DNA of 7,811 bases, taken from the NCBI GenBank assembly GCA_018713805.1, contig DVOF01000202.1:1-7811 (forward strand), given 5' to 3'. The notes under the pieces are model-generated. The model had not been told where the DNA came from and searched no databases. It worked only from the letters and a program-made list of their open reading frames with translations. Positions 4,492-7,811 of the stretch are shown in pieces. Made by a program: the position numbers and the translations under genes. Position 1 is the first letter of the stretch. Each line of letters starts with the position of its first letter. The stretch comes from Candidatus Aphodoplasma excrementigallinarum (GTDB taxonomy: Bacteria > Bacillota > Clostridia > UBA1381 > UMGS1253).

Positions 4492-6501
4492 ATGAGACGG
4501 ATGTTGCATGTGGTATTGGCTTTGTGCATATTGGGACTATGTTTTGATGCTGTGCCACTGACTGGCCGCGCTGAGATCAGCGGAAAATGCGGTGATAACC
4601 TGCACTGGACAATGGATGATGATGGAACCCTCACAATCAGCGGCAGCGGATCGGTGTGGCCGTTTGCTTACAATTCGCTAAACAATATCCGATCCCTTAT
4701 TAAAAAAGTTGTCATAGAGCCAGGCGTTACTTCCTTGGGGGTCGCTTTGTTTCAACGCTGTACGAACCTGACGGAGGTGTCCATACCGGATACAGTTATT
4801 CATACCGGATACAGCACATTTTCCAATTGCATAAGCCTGACGGATATTGCTTTACCAGACAGTGTTGTTTATCTGGAGGATGGCGTGTTTGAATATTGTC
4901 ATAGTCTAACAAGCGTGACCATCCCTGAGAGTGTAGTGTCGATTGGGGCAAGAGCGTTTAGCAATTGCAGTAGATTGATGAGTGTGACGATTCCTGAAAG
5001 TGTAACGTCGATAGGGAACACTGCATTTGCACATTGTAGAAGTCTGACACACATTGATATACCAGCCAGCGTGACATCGATTGGGAAATATACATTTTCA
5101 GAATGTATTAGTCTGACCAACATTGGGGTGGATCCCAATAATTTACACTATGTTTCTGTGGATGGGGTTTTGTTTGATAAAGACAAGAGCGTGCTCATAA
5201 GTTATCCTGTAGGAAAAAATAATAGATCATATACCATACCATCTGGCGTCACTTCGATTGGAGAAGAAGCATTTCAATTTTGCAGCAGTCTAACAGATGT
5301 GACGATACCTGACGGTATTATTTCGATTGGAGAAAATGCTTTTGCATATTGTAATAGCCTGACTAGTATACATGTGCCAGATAGTGTTATCAATATTAAT
5401 GAGTATGCGTTTTACCACTGTGATAATTTGGTTAGTGTTATATTAGAGGACACAGCTTTTCTTGGAAAATTCGCGTTTGCCGATTGTATCAAGTTGACGA
5501 GTATAACAATGCTTGCGGGGACAGTATCGATTGGCAATTATGCATTTTCCGATTGCGATAGCTTGACGAGCGTAACAATGCTCGACGGTGCTGCTTCGAT
5601 TGGTGACTATGCATTTGCCAATTGTGACAGCTTGGTGAGGATAACAAAACTCGACGGCGCTGCTTCAATTGGAGCGGAGGCGTTTGCAGGGTGTAGCAGC
5701 CTGACAGATGTGATAATACCAGCCAGTGCTACTTCTATTGGAGAAAATGCATTTAAATTTTGTACCAATCTGACGAGTATAACAATATCAGATGGTGTAA
5801 CCAGCATTGGGGATGGCGCATTTTCTAATTGTAGCAGACTTAACAATGTAACATTGCCGGACAGTCTTACTTATCTTGGCGAAGGAGCCTTTAGCGGTTG
5901 CAGTAGCTTGACAGGTGTGACCTTATCGAGTAATGTTACTTCTATTGGTAGGTGGACATTTTCCGGATGCAGTAACCTAATTCATGTGACTATACCAGCC
6001 AGTGTTACTTTCATTGGAGATTATGCTTTTTCCAAATGCAGCGGACTCACCGATATTTATTATGGTGGAAGTGAGGAGCAATGGAATGAGATATACATTG
6101 GCTCTACTGATTTTAATGGTGAAAATATACGGAATGCTAACATTCATTTTAATTCAATAATCTGTGTCCTTATCAATGGTATGTCGGTGCAGTTTGACCA
6201 GCCGCCCGTTATTGTTGACGGCAGAACGCTCGTTCCTCTCCGTGCCGTGTTCGAAGCTTTAGGTGCGATGGTCACCTGGAACGAGACGACGCAAACTGTA
6301 ATCGCTTCCCTGTTAAATACGAGAATCACTCTGTCTATTGGCAGCAGTCAGATGCTGGTGAACAGTCAGATAGAGGAATTGGGCGTGCCGGCCCAGCTTA
6401 TTCATGACAGGACAATGGTCCCGGTGCGTGCGGTGAGCGAAGCTTTTGGATTCATGGTAGATTGGGACAGCACGACACAGACTGTGCTAATAACTAAATG
6501 A
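4492..6501 (+). CDS. Secreted BspA-type leucine-rich-repeat protein with C-terminal stalk (Cu-amine-oxidase N-like) domain
   Basis: A 669-residue exported protein. A signal peptide covers about residues 1-27 (MRRMLHVVLALCILGL, then VPLTGRA). A short N-terminal cap follows (CGDNLHWTMDDDGTLTISGS, residues 33-52), as in many clostridial BspA-like proteins. About 18 leucine-rich repeats of the BspA/LRR_5 type fill residues 80-525; each is about 23 residues with the core AF..C..L..(V/I).IP..V.SIG. After the sixth repeat a typical island interrupts the array (VDPNNLHYVSVDGVLFDKD, then SVLISYP). Residues 556-669 are a stalk domain with two copies of the motif DGRTLVPLRAVFEALGA / HDRTMVPVRAVSEAFGF followed by W-x-(E/S)TTQTV. 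Such proteins are cell-surface adhesins or binding proteins in other bacteria; the ligand here is unknown. The ATG at 4492 is chosen for AAAGGGGG (4477-4484) 7 bases before it and the clean signal peptide; the frame extends to a TTG at 4453 without support. The repeat region is richer in AT than its neighbours. Confidence 0.9.
   Translation: MRRMLHVVLALCILGLCFDAVPLTGRAEISGKCGDNLHWTMDDDGTLTISGSGSVWPFAYNSLNNIRSLIKKVVIEPGVTSLGVALFQRCTNLTEVSIPDTVIHTGYSTFSNCISLTDIALPDSVVYLEDGVFEYCHSLTSVTIPESVVSIGARAFSNCSRLMSVTIPESVTSIGNTAFAHCRSLTHIDIPASVTSIGKYTFSECISLTNIGVDPNNLHYVSVDGVLFDKDKSVLISYPVGKNNRSYTIPSGVTSIGEEAFQFCSSLTDVTIPDGIISIGENAFAYCNSLTSIHVPDSVININEYAFYHCDNLVSVILEDTAFLGKFAFADCIKLTSITMLAGTVSIGNYAFSDCDSLTSVTMLDGAASIGDYAFANCDSLVRITKLDGAASIGAEAFAGCSSLTDVIIPASATSIGENAFKFCTNLTSITISDGVTSIGDGAFSNCSRLNNVTLPDSLTYLGEGAFSGCSSLTGVTLSSNVTSIGRWTFSGCSNLIHVTIPASVTFIGDYAFSKCSGLTDIYYGGSEEQWNEIYIGSTDFNGENIRNANIHFNSIICVLINGMSVQFDQPPVIVDGRTLVPLRAVFEALGAMVTWNETTQTVIASLLNTRITLSIGSSQMLVNSQIEELGVPAQLIHDRTMVPVRAVSEAFGFMVDWDSTTQTVLITK
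5494..5700 (+). repeat. Three tandem 69-base units in the LRR array
   Basis: Units at 5494-5562, 5563-5631 and 5632-5700 are each exactly 69 bases (23 codons) and share long identical blocks, such as TTGACGAG.(T/C)GTAACAATGCT-type starts and CTCGACGG(T/C)GCTGCTTC in the second and third. Their proteins read LAGTVSIGNYAF, LDGAASIGDYAF and LDGAASIGAEAF, unlike the IP..V form of other repeats. This points to recent duplication of one unit. Confidence 0.8.
6157..6498 (+). other. Stalk domain segment (copper amine oxidase N-terminal-like) of the LRR protein
   Basis: These codons encode residues 556-669. Two similar halves carry RTLVPLRAVFEALGAMVTW and RTMVPVRAVSEAFGFMVDW. The domain is common at the ends of exported Firmicutes proteins and is thought to act as a surface-exposed or wall-associated module. 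Base composition here is visibly more GC-rich than the repeat array before it, consistent with a modular origin. Confidence 0.8.
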
Positions 6502-6506
6502 TAACT

Positions 6507-6532
6507 AAGGTTGGTTTTAAACCTTTTTATTT
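6507..6532 (+). terminator. Weak possible terminator between the convergent genes
   Basis: AAGGTT (6507-6512) pairs with AACCTT (6520-6525) around a 7-base loop, followed by a T-rich run (TTTTTATTT, 6524-6532). The stem is short and has only two G-C pairs. It starts 5 bases after the LRR gene stop and its T run overlaps the end of murA on the other strand. It is the only terminator-like element in the 25-base gap. Confidence 0.4.
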
Positions 6533-7774
6533 CCGTTCAATCTTCGCCCCGACTTGCCGGAGCTTTTCGACGATATGGTCGTACCCGCGGTCGATATGCT
6601 CAATACTGCCGATTTCCGTGTCGCCCTTTGCTGCAAGCCCGGCGAGAATCAATGCCGCGCCGGCACGCAGGTCGGTCGCATTGACGGGCGCGCCACTCAT
6701 GGACTTGACGCCCTCGACGATGGCGCTCCGCCCGTCGATTTTGATATGCGCCCCCATGCGGACCAGTTCATTCACATATAAAAACCGGTTTTCAAAAATC
6801 GTCTCCACCACAACGCCCGTCCCGTCGATGGTACTCATGAGTGCGGCCATCTGCGCCTGCATGTCGGTCGGGAAGCCTGGGTAGGGGAGCGTTTTGATAT
6901 CTACGCTTTTCAGCTTGCCGGTCGCGTCGGCGATGAGCCGCGTACCGTCTTCTTGGATTTGGACACCCATCTCACGCAGCTTTGCACTGACCGGCTTTAG
7001 ATGGTCGCAGATGATATTGTCGATCTCTAACTTGCCGTGCGTGACCGCCGCCGCTACCATAAAGGTACCGGCCTCAATCCGGTCCGGGATGACGCGGTAA
7101 GTACAGCCGTGCAGCTCGCTGACGCCGTCGATCGTAAGCGTGTCGCTGCCGGCGCCGGCAATCCGCGCGCCCGCCCGGTTTAAATAGTCTGCTAAATCGA
7201 CGATCTCCGGCTCTGTCGCCGCGTTTTCGATCGTCGTTTGCCCCTCTGCCAGCGCCGCCGCCATAATCAGGTTTTCCGTCGCGCCGACGCTTGGGAAGTC
7301 GAGGTAAATGTTTGCCGCATGCAGCCTGTCGGCTTTGGCCTCCACGTAGCCATGCCCGGTGGTTATCTTGGCGCCCATGGCGGCAAACCCTTTCAGGTGC
7401 AGGTCGACAGGCCGCACGCCGATTGGGCAACCGCCCGGAAGGCTGATCCTTGTACGCCCGGTTCTGGCAAGCATGGGACCCATGACCAAAAAAGAAGCCC
7501 GCATTTTGCTGACAGGCTCATAGGGGGCGACGTGGCTTTTGATTTTTGGTGTGGAAACGGTAACGGTGCTTCCGACGCAGCGGATTTGTGCGCCGAGCCC
7601 CTCCAAAAGCGAACACATCAGCGAGACGTCGCTGAGGGCAGGGACATTCTGGATTACGCTCTCTCCGTTGCAGAGCAGCGACGCGGCAAGGATTGGCAGC
7701 GAGGCATTTTTGGAGCCGCTGATATTCACAGTTCCGGAGAGCGGCGGCGATTTTTTCACAATAATTTTTTCCAA
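6527..7774 (-). CDS. murA: UDP-N-acetylglucosamine 1-carboxyvinyltransferase
   Basis: MurA transfers enolpyruvate from phosphoenolpyruvate to UDP-N-acetylglucosamine, the first committed step of peptidoglycan synthesis, in the cytoplasm. The 415-residue product has the normal length. Key residues are present: K22-N23 in SGSKNASLPI, the catalytic loop LPGGCPIGVRPVDLHLKG with C116 (Cys115 of the E. coli enzyme) and R121, D304 in PYPGFPTDMQAQ, R370, and R396 in HIDRGYDH near the C-terminus. A cysteine at 116 predicts sensitivity to fosfomycin, as an Asp there gives resistance. The start is TTG at 7774: AAGGGA lies 9 bases before it on this strand, and MEKIIVKKSPPLSGTV fits the family. The ATG at 7784 is in another frame. 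Clostridia often carry two MurA paralogues; which one this is cannot be decided here. The gene converges with the LRR gene, with a 25-base gap. Confidence 0.97.
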   Translation of the reverse strand: MEKIIVKKSPPLSGTVNISGSKNASLPILAASLLCNGESVIQNVPALSDVSLMCSLLEGLGAQIRCVGSTVTVSTPKIKSHVAPYEPVSKMRASFLVMGPMLARTGRTRISLPGGCPIGVRPVDLHLKGFAAMGAKITTGHGYVEAKADRLHAANIYLDFPSVGATENLIMAAALAEGQTTIENAATEPEIVDLADYLNRAGARIAGAGSDTLTIDGVSELHGCTYRVIPDRIEAGTFMVAAAVTHGKLEIDNIICDHLKPVSAKLREMGVQIQEDGTRLIADATGKLKSVDIKTLPYPGFPTDMQAQMAALMSTIDGTGVVVETIFENRFLYVNELVRMGAHIKIDGRSAIVEGVKSMSGAPVNATDLRAGAALILAGLAAKGDTEIGSIEHIDRGYDHIVEKLRQVGAKIERK

Positions 7775-7811
7775 TTTCGTTCATCCCTTATCTGCTGGTA
7801 TACGTTTATTG

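Noticed and set aside
6498..6884. Open frame of 128 codons on the + strand with many arginine and serine codons
   Set aside because: It is antisense to murA, whose catalytic and substrate-binding residues are all present on the other strand. No family pattern is seen in it.
7518..7784. ATG-starting minus-strand frame at 7784 overlapping the murA start
   Set aside because: It is out of frame with murA and has no recognisable content. The AAGGGA site lies too close to this ATG (overlapping it) and suits the murA TTG better.

Overview
The window looks like chromosomal DNA of a Gram-positive anaerobe of the class Clostridia (Bacillota). The reasons are an adjacent WalJ-RlmH pair, strong Shine-Dalgarno sites 6-9 bases before most starts, frequent TTG starts, and large exported proteins built from cohesin, S-layer homology (SLH), BspA-type leucine-rich repeat and 'stalk' domains. 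The housekeeping genes are fairly GC-rich, while one surface-protein gene is clearly richer in AT. I cannot name a genus; the gut or rumen clostridia are a reasonable guess.

Layout. Positions 1-1859 (+) hold a likely operon: the 3' part of walJ, then rlmH, then a small protein of unknown function. Positions 1907-2308 hold rpsT (ribosomal protein S20), with its own promoter, a TTG start and a hairpin-plus-T-run terminator. Positions 2338-3018 encode a DUF1275/YoaK-family membrane protein. Positions 3033-4312 form a self-contained unit with promoter, a secreted protein (signal peptide, cohesin domain, Pro/Thr/Ser linker, SLH repeats) and a very clear terminator. Positions 4360-6501 form a second unit with promoter and a secreted protein carrying about 18 BspA-type leucine-rich repeats and a C-terminal copper-amine-oxidase-N ('stalk') domain. 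Positions 6527-7774 (-) hold murA, convergent with the previous gene and almost complete to the window edge.

How it fits together. The theme is the cell envelope and translation. WalJ and MurA concern cell-wall metabolism and RlmH and S20 concern the ribosome. The two exported proteins sit side by side, each with its own promoter. The cohesin-SLH protein is the most interesting item: it has the architecture of a cellulosome anchoring scaffoldin (SLH binds the wall, cohesin captures a dockerin-bearing partner), yet no dockerin protein is visible here. Its neighbour, a repeat-rich putative adhesin with recently duplicated 69-base units, may be another displayed surface protein. A functional link between the two is inference from adjacency only. 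No tRNA, rRNA, CRISPR array, insertion sequence or phage gene was seen. The longest stretch without a gene is 236 bases (4256-4491), and it holds a terminator and a promoter.
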